DNA of 21,665 nt from CAYRZF01 sp964428805 (GCA_964428805.1 CAYRZF010000034.1:1-21665); one strand, 5' to 3'. Shown: positions 12,340 through 19,668, counted from the first letter of the stretch. Notes: a model not told the origin generated them from the sequence alone. Numbers and translations are program-made.

Positions 12340-15140
12340 CTTCCTGCGGGCCGCGGCGATCTCGGTAGCACCTCTCGGAGGAACTTCCCTGTGTAGGAAC
12401 CTTCAGTCTGGGCCACGTGCTCGGGCGTCCCTTCGGCCACGAGTTCGCCGCCGGCCTCGCCGCCTTCGGGCCCCAGGTCCACGATCCAGTCGGCGGTCTT
12501 GATCACGTCCAGGTGATGCTCGACCACCAGGACCGTGTTGCTCGCGTCCACGAGGCGGTTCAGCACGCCGAGGAGCTTCTTGATGTCGTCCAAGTGCAGG
12601 CCGGTCGTCGGCTCGTCCAGGATGTAGAGGAAGTCGGCGGTGGGGCGCGCGCCGAGCTCGGCGGCAATCTTGAGGCGTTGGGCCTCGCCTCCGGAGAGGG
12701 TCGTCGCCGGCTGTCCCAGCCGCAGGTATCCGAGCCCCACCTGCTGGAGCACGTGGAGCCGGCGGACGAGGGCCGGGTGGGCCGAAAAGAACTCCACCGC
12801 CTCGTCCACGGTCAGCTGAAGAACCTGGCTCACGTCCTTCCCCTTGTACGTGACCTGAAGGACATCGGGACGGAAGCGCTTCCCCGCGCACTCCTGGCAG
12901 GTGACGTACACATCCTCGAAGAAGTACATCTCCAGCTTCTGGAATCCATTCCCCTGACAGGCCTCGCAGCGACCACCCGGAACGTTGAAGGAGAACGCGC
13001 CCGACCCGAGGCCCAGCGTCTTCGCCCTCGGGAGCCCCGCGTACACTTTGCGGATTTCTTCGAAGGCCTTGATGTAGGTCACGGGGTTCGAGCGCGGGGT
13101 GCGGCCGATGGGCTCCTGGTCAATGAGGCGGACCCCCTTGAGGTATTCCAACCCCAGGAGCGCCTCGTACGCCCCGGGGAGCTCGAACTCGACCTTGAAG
13201 GCGCGCGCCACCGCTCGGTAGAGCGTGTCGTGCACGAGGGTGGACTTGCCCGATCCCGACACTCCCGTGACACAGGTCAGCGTGTGGAGGGGGAACTTCA
13301 CCGTCAGGCCCTTGAGGTTATGCTGGTGGGCGCCGATCAGGGTGAGGTGGCGGCGCCCCCGCCGGCGGGTCAGCGGCGTCGGAATCGAGTCCCGCCCGGT
13401 CAGATAGCGCGCCGTCAACGACCGAGGGTCCTTCAGGAACTCAGAGCGGGTCCCCGCGAAGACCACCCGGCCGCCGCGCTCCCCCGAGCCCGGGCCCATC
13501 TCCACCAGATAGTCGGCGGAATCCATGAAGCTCCGGTCGTGCTCGACGATCACCACGGTGTTGCCCGCGTACGCCAGCTCGCGGCAGAGCTCGCTCAGCC
13601 GCGCGGTATCACGGGCGTGAAGGCCGATGGAGGGCTCGTCGAGTACGTACAGGGTGCCTACCAGCTGGGAGCCCAGCTGGTTCGCCAGGTTGATTCGTTG
13701 CGCCTCTCCCCCGGAGAGGGTGCGCGTCTGGCGCGCGAGCGTGAGATACCCAAGCCCCACTCGCAGGAGGAAGCCGACCTTGGCCCGGAGCTGCTTCAGG
13801 ATCTCTCGCGCCACGGCCTCCTCCCACGCCGTGAGCGGCAGCTCGGAGAGGAAGCGCGCCAGTTCTTCCACCGTCATCGCCGTCCATTCGGCGATCGTCC
13901 GGCCGCCCACTTTGACCGCCAGCGCCTCGGCTTTGAGGCGGGCGCCGGCGCATCGGGGACAGGGGAACTGGCTCCGGTAGCGGGAGAGGAAGACCCGGAC
14001 GTGGAGCTTGTAGCGGTAGCTTTCAACCTCCTCGAAGAAGCCGCGGATCCCGGAGAAGTTCTTGTCCCCCTCGTGGAGCCACCGCCTCTCCGCCGCCGCG
14101 AGGTCGGCGTACGGACGGGTGGCGTCCAGGCCGCGGCGCTTGGCCGCCTTGATGAGCTCCTTCTGGTACCAGCGCCCGGACGGATGAGTCCACGGCTCCA
14201 CGGCGCCGTCCGCCAGGCTTCGAGAGGGGTCCGGGATCAGGCGCGATTCGTCGTAGCGCAGGATGTTCCCGAAGCCCTTGCAGTCGGGACAGGCGCCCAG
14301 CGGATGGTTGAACGAAAAGATCAGCGGCTGCGGGCGCGCCAGTGCCAGGTGGCAGGCGGGGCAGCGGAACTCCTGGGCGAATGCCCGGGGCTCCCGGCCG
14401 AGGACTTCCACTTCCACGCGCCCACCGCCCTCCCTGAAGGCCATCTCCATCGAATCCGCGAGGCGGCCCCGCTGCTCTTCGGTGATGATCACTCGATCCA
14501 GCACCACGAGAATCTCGCGGGTCTCGGCTAGGTCCACCGCCGGGAGCGGATTCAGCTCGAGGAGGCGCCCCGCGACCTTGATGCGGGCGAAGCCGCGCTG
14601 GAGCAGGCTCGCGAGGAACTCGGCCGCTCCGCTTCCCACACCTGAGGCGCGGACTGCCGGCGGCACGGGGAAGGGAAAGCAGAGGAGGGCTCGCTCCCCG
14701 GGATACTCGCGAAGGAGCTGGTCAACGACGGTTTCGACTGAGTCGGAACCGCCGGCCATCCCGCATTGAGGGCAGTGGACGCGGCCGATTTTCGCGAATA
14801 GAAGCCGGAGATAGTCGTAGAGTTCGGTGGCCGTTCCGACGGTGGAGCGCGCCGTCCTGACCGGATTCTTCTGCTCGATGGCGATGGAGGGCCGGATCTG
14901 CTCGATACGATCCACATCCGGGCGGTCCACCCGCTCCAGGAACATCCGGGCGTAAGTGGAAAGCGACTCGACGTAGCGCCACTGTCCCTCGGCGAAGAGG
15001 GTGTCGAAAGCCAGGGAGGACTTACCCGAGCCGGAGACGCCCGTGATGACCGTGACCCGGTCGTGGGGGAGGGCCAGCGAGATATTCTTTAAGTTGTTCT
15101 GCCTGGCTCCCTCGATGCGGAGCCAGAGGGGCTGGGTCAT
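12336..15140 (-). CDS. uvrA: Excinuclease ABC subunit A
   Basis: DNA-damage recognition ATPase of nucleotide excision repair; works as a dimer with UvrB. 934 residues, close to the usual 940. Order of elements: Walker A GVSGSGKS (34-41); zinc-binding CPAC and CPDC before FG around 260-290; first ABC signature TLSGGEAQRINLA and Walker B VLDEPSIGLHARD (about 490-530); second Walker A GVSGSGKST (about 625); second zinc module CEACQGNGF with CQECAGKRF (about 730-760); second signature TLSGGEAQRLKIA and Walker B ILDEPTTGLHLDD (about 815-860). All catalytic elements look intact. ATG 15140 has AGGAGG about 9 nt upstream, and a -10 box lies at 15164-15169. No LexA-type box was seen. Divergent from the PerR-like gene. 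Confidence 0.97.
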   Translation of the reverse strand: MTQPLWLRIEGARQNNLKNISLALPHDRVTVITGVSGSGKSSLAFDTLFAEGQWRYVESLSTYARMFLERVDRPDVDRIEQIRPSIAIEQKNPVRTARSTVGTATELYDYLRLLFAKIGRVHCPQCGMAGGSDSVETVVDQLLREYPGERALLCFPFPVPPAVRASGVGSGAAEFLASLLQRGFARIKVAGRLLELNPLPAVDLAETREILVVLDRVIITEEQRGRLADSMEMAFREGGGRVEVEVLGREPRAFAQEFRCPACHLALARPQPLIFSFNHPLGACPDCKGFGNILRYDESRLIPDPSRSLADGAVEPWTHPSGRWYQKELIKAAKRRGLDATRPYADLAAAERRWLHEGDKNFSGIRGFFEEVESYRYKLHVRVFLSRYRSQFPCPRCAGARLKAEALAVKVGGRTIAEWTAMTVEELARFLSELPLTAWEEAVAREILKQLRAKVGFLLRVGLGYLTLARQTRTLSGGEAQRINLANQLGSQLVGTLYVLDEPSIGLHARDTARLSELCRELAYAGNTVVIVEHDRSFMDSADYLVEMGPGSGERGGRVVFAGTRSEFLKDPRSLTARYLTGRDSIPTPLTRRRGRRHLTLIGAHQHNLKGLTVKFPLHTLTCVTGVSGSGKSTLVHDTLYRAVARAFKVEFELPGAYEALLGLEYLKGVRLIDQEPIGRTPRSNPVTYIKAFEEIRKVYAGLPRAKTLGLGSGAFSFNVPGGRCEACQGNGFQKLEMYFFEDVYVTCQECAGKRFRPDVLQVTYKGKDVSQVLQLTVDEAVEFFSAHPALVRRLHVLQQVGLGYLRLGQPATTLSGGEAQRLKIAAELGARPTADFLYILDEPTTGLHLDDIKKLLGVLNRLVDASNTVLVVEHHLDVIKTADWIVDLGPEGGEAGGELVAEGTPEHVAQTEGSYTGKFLREVLPRSPRPAGS

Positions 15141-15163
15141 CGGGTCGGACCTCCTGAGGTGTC

Positions 15164-15169
15164 ATTGTA
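15164..15169 (-). promoter_or_regulatory. Probable -10 box of uvrA
   Basis: The minus strand reads TACAAT (5 of 6 to consensus) at 15169-15164, about 24 nt before ATG 15140 and just before the ribosome site. The -35 region is poor. Confidence 0.4.
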
Positions 15170-15187
15170 GCATCAAGATTTCTCCCC

Positions 15188-15216
15188 TTGACACCCCCAT
15201 GCGGCGGGCGTAGGCT
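15188..15216 (+). promoter_or_regulatory. Promoter of the PerR-like regulator and rubrerythrin unit
   Basis: Perfect -35 TTGACA (15188-15193), 17-nt spacer, and TAGGCT (15211-15216) as -10 (3 of 6). The expected transcription start is near 15222-15224, only a few bases before the ATG at 15228, so the mRNA would be almost leaderless. Confidence 0.6.
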
Positions 15217-15224
15217 CATTGTTC

Positions 15225-15241
15225 GTAATGAGAATCATTAC
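15225..15241 (+). promoter_or_regulatory. Fur/PerR-type operator overlapping the transcription start and start codon
   Basis: GTAATGA-GAA-TCATTAC is a perfect 7-bp inverted repeat with 3-nt spacer. It extends to 9 of 10 pairs per half-site (15222-15244) and closely resembles classical Fur and Per boxes. The ATG of the regulator lies inside its left half, so binding would block transcription start and translation start alike: autoregulation. Confidence 0.8.
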
Positions 15242-15722
15242 TAACAATAGGGCACACGGCCCGGGCTCGGAGACCCTCCGGCGGCGTGGTTTCCGCCTGA
15301 CGGGGCCCCGCCGGCTCATCCTGGAGGTGGTCCAGGGTACCGACGTTCATCCGACCGCTGAGTGGGTCTATCGCCAGGTCCGCCGCCGACTCCCTCGCGT
15401 GAGCCTGGGCACCGTCTACCGGAATCTCCGCCTGCTGGTGGAGGAGGGGCTCGTCAAGGAGCTGCCCGGCACCTCGGGGCGCCACGTTGGAGCGCCCCGG
15501 CTGGCTCGGTTCGACGGCAACACGAGCGTTCATCATCACTTCACCTGCTCGCAGTGCGGCAGGATCCAGGACCTGACCGAGCCGGTGGACCGGTCCCTCG
15601 ATCGGCAGATGACCGCCCGGACCGGGCTCCAAATCTCGCACCACCGCATCGAGTTCTACGGTCGCTGTCCGGCCTGTCGGGTCCGGGAGCGCCGCCGGGC
15701 CCGTGCCCGGAAACTGCGCTAA
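15228..15722 (+). CDS. Fur-family transcriptional regulator, PerR-like
   Basis: 164 residues. An N-terminal winged helix (about 15-85, with LTGPRRLILEVV, HPTAEWVYRQV, VSLGTVYRNLRLLVEEGLV) precedes the metal-binding dimerisation domain. Structural zinc site: C107xxC110 and C147xxC150. The regulatory site resembles PerR rather than Fur: RFD (D96) followed by TSVHHHF, where PerR has the Asp and Fur usually Glu. The next gene is rubrerythrin, which supports a peroxide-sensing role. ATG 15228 is used; an in-frame TTG at 15219 lies before or at the predicted transcription start. No strong ribosome site exists, in keeping with near-leaderless translation. The binding site of the product lies on its own start. 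Confidence 0.88.
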   Translation: MRIITNNRAHGPGSETLRRRGFRLTGPRRLILEVVQGTDVHPTAEWVYRQVRRRLPRVSLGTVYRNLRLLVEEGLVKELPGTSGRHVGAPRLARFDGNTSVHHHFTCSQCGRIQDLTEPVDRSLDRQMTARTGLQISHHRIEFYGRCPACRVRERRRARARKLR

Positions 15723-15758
15723 CGCACGCTCACCTCATCAACGAAGGAGGAAGACGTC

Positions 15759-16208
15759 ATGGCAGGGAAGAGTCTCAAGGGAACCAAGAGCCACGAGAAT
15801 CTCAAGGAGGCCTTTGCCGGTGAGTCCCAGGCCAACCGGCGGTACATGTACTTTGCCCGGTCGGCCGATATCGAGGGCTTTCCCGACATCGCCGGCCTGT
15901 TCAAGGACACTGCGGACGCCGAGACCGGCCACGCGTTCGGTCACATGGACTTCCTGAAGCAAGTGGGTGACCCGGTGACGGGTGTCCCCGTGGGGAAGAC
16001 CGAGCAGAACTTGAAGTCCGCGATCGAAGGCGAGACGTACGAGTACACCCAGATGTACCCGGGAATGGCCAAGACCGCCCGGGAGGAGGGGTTCTCCGAC
16101 CTGGCCGAGTGGTTCGAGACGCTCGCCAAGGCCGAGAAGTCCCATGCCGGGCGCTTCACGAAGGGATTGAAGCAGATCGCCGGGAAGGAACCGGCCGACG
16201 CTATCTAG
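15759..16208 (+). CDS. Rubrerythrin (rubredoxin-less)
   Basis: 149-residue ferritin-like diiron peroxidase that reduces hydrogen peroxide to water in the cytoplasm. Metal ligands are visible in four helices: E22 (AGESQANRRY), E55 and H58 (AETGH), E92 and E95 (EGETYEYTQMYP), E126 and H129 (AEKSHAGRF). The C-terminal rubredoxin domain (two CxxC) of classical rubrerythrin is absent, so electrons must come from a separate partner. The Fe-S, DUF3501 and cytochrome genes that follow are candidates (inference). ATG 15759 has AAGGAGG about 9 nt upstream. It lies 36 nt after the PerR-like gene with no room for a separate promoter, so it is probably in the same transcript and under the same operator. 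Confidence 0.95.
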   Translation: MAGKSLKGTKSHENLKEAFAGESQANRRYMYFARSADIEGFPDIAGLFKDTADAETGHAFGHMDFLKQVGDPVTGVPVGKTEQNLKSAIEGETYEYTQMYPGMAKTAREEGFSDLAEWFETLAKAEKSHAGRFTKGLKQIAGKEPADAI

Positions 16209-16224
16209 CCGCCTTCCATTTCTC

Positions 16225-16266
16225 GTCCCCTTCGGGGCCCCCCACTCCCCGGAGGGGAGGGGGACG
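16225..16266. repeat. GC-rich intergenic hairpins, copy 4 (diverged)
   Basis: CCCC-TTC-GGGG (16227-16237) and CTCCCC-GGA-GGGGAG (16245-16259), in the style of the other palindromes but shorter. The right arm contains the only GGAG-type ribosome site of the next gene (GTG 16272), so folding could limit its translation. Confidence 0.5.
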
Positions 16267-16271
16267 GGTGA

Positions 16272-17537
16272 GTGACACTCGAGATCCGCTCGGAGGCGTT
16301 CTGGGACCTCGGCAAGGTGGAGCAGGAACTCCGCCGCGTCTATGACGTCTGCAACGGCTGCCGTCGCTGCATCACGCTCTGCCCCTCGTTCAAGGATTTG
16401 TTCAAAAGCCTGGATACCGAGGAGGTGGACGGCGATTCCGAGAAGCTTGCGTCCGGCGCCCTCCAGCGAGTGGTGGACCTCTGCTATCAGTGCAAGCTCT
16501 GTTACAACCACTGCCCCTATACGCCGCCGCATCGCTGGCAGGTGGATTTCCCGCGCCTCATGTTGCGGGCGCGGGCGGCGGCGGCGAGGAAGCACGGGGT
16601 CACGCTCCAGGACCGGATGCTTGGCAACACGGACCTGATAGGGCGGCTGGGAAGCCTGACAGCGCCGCTGGCCAACTGGGCCAACACACTCCCGGCGCAC
16701 CGCGCGTTCCTCCAGGCTGTCGTGGGGATCCACAAGCGCCGGAATCTCCCGGGCTTTTCCCGGCAGCGGTTTTCCGCATGGTTCTCGCGCCGGAAGCCAG
16801 CGTCTTTCGTCCCGCAGGCCAAGGCCGCGCTCTTCGCCACCTGCGTCGTCGAGTACAACGACCCGGCTGTGGGCAAAGCCACGGTGGCGGTCCTTGAGCG
16901 GAATCGGGTGGACGTCGCGCTGCCGCCCCAGCGCTGCTGCGGCATGCCATACCTCGACGGAGGCGCCGTGGAGGAGGCCCAGGCCCTGATCCGCCAGAAC
17001 GTGAAGACGCTGGCGGCGGCGGTCCGGGAGGGGCGGGAGATCGTCGTTCCCGGTCCCACCTGTAGCTACATGCTCAAGCAGGAGTATCCGTGGCTCGACG
17101 GCTCCGACGACGCCCGGCTCGTGGCGCACCATACCCGGGATCTCTTCGAGTACCTGATGCGGCTGCATGCCGAGGGGAAGCTCGACACCAAATTCGCCGG
17201 ACGTCCGGGCAGGGTGGCCTACCACCTGCCGTGTCACCTCAAGGCCCAGAACCTGGGAACCAAGTCCGCGGACCTTCTCCGGTTGATCCCGGGGGCCGAG
17301 GTGGAGGTGATCGAGCGCTGTTCGGGCGTGGATGGGACCTGGGGATTCAAGCGGGAGTATTACGACCTCTCCCTCAAAGTGGCCGAGCCGCTTTTCAAAG
17401 GCATCGAGGCCGCGCGACCCGACCGGGTCGCCAGCGACTGCCCGCTGGCGGGATTGCAGATCGCCCAGGGGACGGGCGCGACCCCCCGACATCCCATCCA
17501 GATCGTCGCCGACGCGTACGGGCTGACCTCCGAATGA
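16272..17537 (+). CDS. Two-[4Fe-4S] heterodisulfide-reductase/GlpC-like Fe-S protein
   Basis: 421 residues. Two cluster motifs lie at the N-terminus: CNGCRRCITLCP (C27, C30, C33, C37) and CYQCKLCYNHCP (C70, C73, C76, C80). Then come two Cys-rich CCG-type domains: PQRCCGMPYLDGG (about 215-227) and HLPCHLKAQNLGTKSADLL, then ERCSGVDGTWGF, ending DCPLAGLQI. The second CCG has CSG in place of CCG, as in many relatives. Such proteins pass electrons between quinones, cytochromes or thiols. Found next to rubrerythrin and DUF3501, it probably belongs to a peroxide-reducing chain (inference). GTG 16272 is chosen from the GGGAGG upstream. Its stop overlaps the DUF3501 start (ATGA). Confidence 0.92.
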   Translation: MTLEIRSEAFWDLGKVEQELRRVYDVCNGCRRCITLCPSFKDLFKSLDTEEVDGDSEKLASGALQRVVDLCYQCKLCYNHCPYTPPHRWQVDFPRLMLRARAAAARKHGVTLQDRMLGNTDLIGRLGSLTAPLANWANTLPAHRAFLQAVVGIHKRRNLPGFSRQRFSAWFSRRKPASFVPQAKAALFATCVVEYNDPAVGKATVAVLERNRVDVALPPQRCCGMPYLDGGAVEEAQALIRQNVKTLAAAVREGREIVVPGPTCSYMLKQEYPWLDGSDDARLVAHHTRDLFEYLMRLHAEGKLDTKFAGRPGRVAYHLPCHLKAQNLGTKSADLLRLIPGAEVEVIERCSGVDGTWGFKREYYDLSLKVAEPLFKGIEAARPDRVASDCPLAGLQIAQGTGATPRHPIQIVADAYGLTSE

Positions 17538-18121
17538 AAAAGCTGGAGCTCTCCGACATCCGGAAGATCTACGAGTACGAGAAGGTGCGCGAGGAGATGC
17601 GCCGCCGCGTCATCGACCTCAAGCGCCGGCGCCGGGTGCAAGTCGGCCGGCATCTGTGCTTCGTCTTCGAGAACCGGGAGACCGTCCTCTTCCAGATCCA
17701 GGAAATGTGCCGGGTCGAACGGATCGTGGACGAGGCCAAGGTCCAGGAGGAGTTGGACGTTTACAATGACCTGATCCCGGGCGAGAACGAACTCTCGGCG
17801 ACGCTGATGATCGAGATCGAGGACGCCTCGGAGATCAAGCCGATCCTGGATCGGCTGATGGGGATCGACGCCGGCGAGTATGTGTGGATCCAGGTGGGGA
17901 AGGAGTACGCGATTCCGGCGCAGTTCGAGCCGGGCCGGTCCGACGAAGAGCGGGGGAAAATCAGCGCGGTCCACTTCGTGCGGTTCAGGTTCCCGCCCGA
18001 GGCCATGAAAGCCTTCCGCGAGCAGGAGGTTTCTCTGGTGGTGGACCACCCGGGGGAGAAGGCCCGGACCCGGATCCCTGAGGAAGTCAGGGCTTCTCTC
18101 CTGGAAGACCTACAGCCATGA
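17534..18121 (+). CDS. DUF3501 family protein
   Basis: 195-residue soluble protein. It begins MKKLELSDIRKIYEYEKVRE, the usual DUF3501 start, with RRVQVGRHLCFVFENRETVLFQIQEM near 35-60, YNDLIPGENELSATLMIEIED (about 77-97) and VHFVRFRFPPEAMKAF near 158. No metal-binding Cys motif or membrane segment. Function unknown. The family is regularly encoded beside rubrerythrin and the two-cluster Fe-S protein, as here. ATG 17534 overlaps the Fe-S gene stop and its own stop overlaps the cytochrome start, both as ATGA, so the three genes are tightly coupled. Confidence 0.92.
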   Translation: MKKLELSDIRKIYEYEKVREEMRRRVIDLKRRRRVQVGRHLCFVFENRETVLFQIQEMCRVERIVDEAKVQEELDVYNDLIPGENELSATLMIEIEDASEIKPILDRLMGIDAGEYVWIQVGKEYAIPAQFEPGRSDEERGKISAVHFVRFRFPPEAMKAFREQEVSLVVDHPGEKARTRIPEEVRASLLEDLQP

Positions 18122-18426
18122 GGGCCGGAGTTTCGGTCGTGCTGGCGCTGGCATTCGCGCTGGGAGCGTGCGCCGAGGATGGGAGCCCCGCCGGGCGCGG
18201 CAGGCACGTCTACCTGGCGCAGTGCATTGCCTGCCACAGTAGCGATCCGGCGAAGGACGGCCCGCTGGGGCCGGCGATCAAGGGCTCGTCGCGCGAGCTG
18301 CTCGAGGCACGGGTTCTGCGCGGGACTTACCCGTCGGGCTACAAGCCCAAGCGCGGGACGGCGATCATGCAGCCCATGCCCCAGCTGGCGTCGGCGATCC
18401 CGGATCTCGCGGCCTTCCTGAAATAG
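18118..18426 (+). CDS. Monoheme cytochrome c lipoprotein
   Basis: 102 residues. Residues 1-17 form an export signal, with C18 in a lipobox-like LGA-C, so the protein may be lipid-anchored in the periplasm. Haem site C36-I-A-C-H40; a likely distal ligand is one of the Met residues in IMQPMPQL (about 83-90). The closing helix is IPDLAAFL. It is a small class I cytochrome, coupled by ATGA to DUF3501. It may deliver electrons to or from the Fe-S protein; because the two lie on different sides of the membrane, a link would need a membrane partner. The PuuD-like membrane protein encoded convergently next door is one possibility (inference). Confidence 0.9.
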   Translation: MRAGVSVVLALAFALGACAEDGSPAGRGRHVYLAQCIACHSSDPAKDGPLGPAIKGSSRELLEARVLRGTYPSGYKPKRGTAIMQPMPQLASAIPDLAAFLK

Positions 18427-18429
18427 GGT

Positions 18430-18483
18430 CCCCCTCACCCTGCCCTCTCCCCCCTCGGGGGAGAGGAGAAATAGATGAGGGGG
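18430..18483. terminator. GC-rich palindrome, copy 5, between convergent genes
   Basis: CCCCCTCA (18430-18437) pairs with TGAGGGGG (18476-18483), and CCTCTCCCC pairs with GGGGAGAGG around a CCTC-type loop inside. It sits between the cytochrome stop (18426) and the stop of the minus-strand PuuD-like gene (18494), so it probably terminates both. No T-run on either side. Confidence 0.65.
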
Positions 18484-18493
18484 CATTCAAGGG

Positions 18494-19231
18494 CTAGAAC
18501 GGCCTCGGCATCTTGAAGGCGATCTCGAAGAGCAGGTACAAGACCGCGGAAAGGATGAACCCTGCCCAGAGGGTCCCCTTGATCGTGGCGAGGGGCTTCT
18601 TGGTGGGCCCCGCCGTTCCGAAGAGGGCGTTGGCCTGGATCAGCAGGATGATGGCCGCGGAGACCAGCGCCATGCCGATTTTCCGGTTTCGAGAAAAGAT
18701 CACGGCGAGGTCCGGGAGGTGGCTCGCCGCGCCCATGTAGAAGAGCATCGGGATCGAGAAGATCACGTTGGTCCGCGAGGCGAACCCGGCGCGCTGACCG
18801 GCGGGTGCGGCCGCGGGGTTGGCCGGCCTCCCCGCCGCGGTGTCAATGGCGTTGGCGATGACGATCTTCTGCTTAGGCCAGATCACGAACCAGACGTTGG
18901 CCCACATGAAGGAGCCCAGCGTCCCGCCCAGGAAGATGGCCCAGCCGTAGGAGGTGGTGAAGAAATCCCTCACTCCACCGAACTGCCCCATGCGGTGGAG
19001 AATGATGAGCCAGCCCGAGAGGAACGTGAACATGGCACCCCAGCGGAACCACCAGAGCGCGCGCGGCACCAGCTTCTGGACCGCGCCGCTGCGCACGGCG
19101 GGTTCGGTCTCGGCGAAGAATGGGGTTTGAACAAGATTGAAGTAGTAGAGGAGCCCGATCCAGACTATGCCCGCAAGGAAGTGAATCCACCGCAGGAGAA
19201 AGAGCCATCCTTCTGAGCTCGCAAGCGCCAT
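18494..19231 (-). CDS. PuuD-like urate hydroxylase membrane protein (no fused cytochrome domain)
   Basis: 245-residue integral membrane protein with about six to seven helices. Landmarks: FLLRWIHFLAGIVWIGLLYYFNLVQTPFF at the N-terminus (His and Trp in helix 1, typical of this family), FRWGAMFTFLSGWLIILHRM, GWAIFLGGTLGSFMWANVWFVIWPKQK, and SRTNVIFSIPMLFYMGAASHLP. These match the membrane domain of PuuD, the membrane-bound urate hydroxylase whose full form carries a C-terminal cytochrome c domain. Here that domain is missing, while a separate cytochrome c gene lies next to it in the opposite direction. The urate function is inferred from the family name and no other purine-degradation gene is present. 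ATG 19231 has GGAGGAG just upstream. Confidence 0.7.
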   Translation of the reverse strand: MALASSEGWLFLLRWIHFLAGIVWIGLLYYFNLVQTPFFAETEPAVRSGAVQKLVPRALWWFRWGAMFTFLSGWLIILHRMGQFGGVRDFFTTSYGWAIFLGGTLGSFMWANVWFVIWPKQKIVIANAIDTAAGRPANPAAAPAGQRAGFASRTNVIFSIPMLFYMGAASHLPDLAVIFSRNRKIGMALVSAAIILLIQANALFGTAGPTKKPLATIKGTLWAGFILSAVLYLLFEIAFKMPRPF

Positions 19232-19264
19232 AGACTCCTCCGTCGTCCGTGCGTGTTGAGGGGG

Positions 19265-19438
19265 TTACTGATTCTCGTCCTCGACGTCGTCGTCCTCCTC
19301 CAGATCCTCTTCCTCGTCGTCGAAGTCCTCGTCAAAATCGTCCTCGTCGTCGGCCTCCTCGTCTTCCAAATCTTCCTCGTCGCCGTTATCGGCGTAGTGG
19401 GGATTCTCTTTGTCCTCGAGCCTCCGGAGCCGCGCCAT
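19265..19438 (-). CDS. 57-aa highly acidic protein
   Basis: Start MARLRRLEDKENPHY, then an almost uninterrupted Asp/Glu tail with a few Phe and Leu residues; about 34 of 57 residues are acidic. ATG 19438 has GGAGG 8 nt upstream, which supports a real gene. It lies 33 nt before the PuuD-like gene on the same strand. A basic start followed by an acidic tail recalls small acidic DNA-mimic or binding-partner proteins, but low-complexity acidic tails give no family signal, so no function is assigned. The coding DNA is a run of GAN/GAG-type codons, visible on the plus strand as repeated CTCGTC. Confidence 0.6.
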   Translation of the reverse strand: MARLRRLEDKENPHYADNGDEEDLEDEEADDEDDFDEDFDDEEEDLEEDDDVEDENQ

Positions 19439-19463
19439 GATGAGCCTCCGAGCCGCTCCACAC

Positions 19464-19490
19464 TTGACTTGAAAGGGGGGACTCGATAAT
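19464..19490 (+). promoter_or_regulatory. Possible promoter of tRNA-Met
   Basis: TTGACT (19464-19469) and GATAAT (19485-19490) with a short 15-nt spacer, about 59 nt before the tRNA, in an AT-richer stretch. The spacing is not ideal; other -10-like boxes lie near 19510. Confidence 0.3.
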
Positions 19491-19548
19491 GTTGGAAGCG
19501 ATTTAGCCGAATTATAGCAAAAGGTCAAAGGCTGTCCACGGGATTTTA

Positions 19549-19624
19549 GGCGGTGTAGCTCAGAGGCTAGAGCAGGGGTCTCATAAGCCCTTTGTCGCAG
19601 GTTCGAGTCCTGCCACCGCCACCA
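19549..19624 (+). tRNA. tRNA-Met (CAU anticodon), CCA encoded
   Basis: Full cloverleaf. Acceptor GGCGGTG (19549-19555) pairs with CACCGCC (19614-19620), discriminator A 19621, CCA 19622-19624. D arm GCTC/GAGC; anticodon stem GGGGT/GCCCT with loop CTCATAA, so anticodon CAT; T arm GCAGG-TTCGAGT-CCTGC. The first acceptor pair is G-C, which excludes the usual initiator type; elongator Met is likely, though an Ile tRNA with modified CAU cannot be excluded from sequence alone. Confidence 0.95.
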
Positions 19625-19668
19625 ATCTTCACCCTCGCTTCCGCCCGCTCCTTCGCGATGACGAGATT

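Noticed and set aside
12417..14531. 704-codon open frame on the plus strand
   Set aside because: Lies wholly antisense to uvrA, which has all its motifs intact.
15219..15227. TTG start for the PerR-like regulator
   Set aside because: Lies at or before the predicted transcription start and adds residues not seen in the family; ATG 15228 is preferred.
15738..17492. 584-codon open frame on the minus strand
   Set aside because: Antisense to rubrerythrin and the Fe-S gene; no ribosome site, low-complexity translation.
19259..19400. CTCGTC-type tandem repeat as a regulatory repeat
   Set aside because: It is simply the reverse strand of Asp/Glu codons of the acidic protein.
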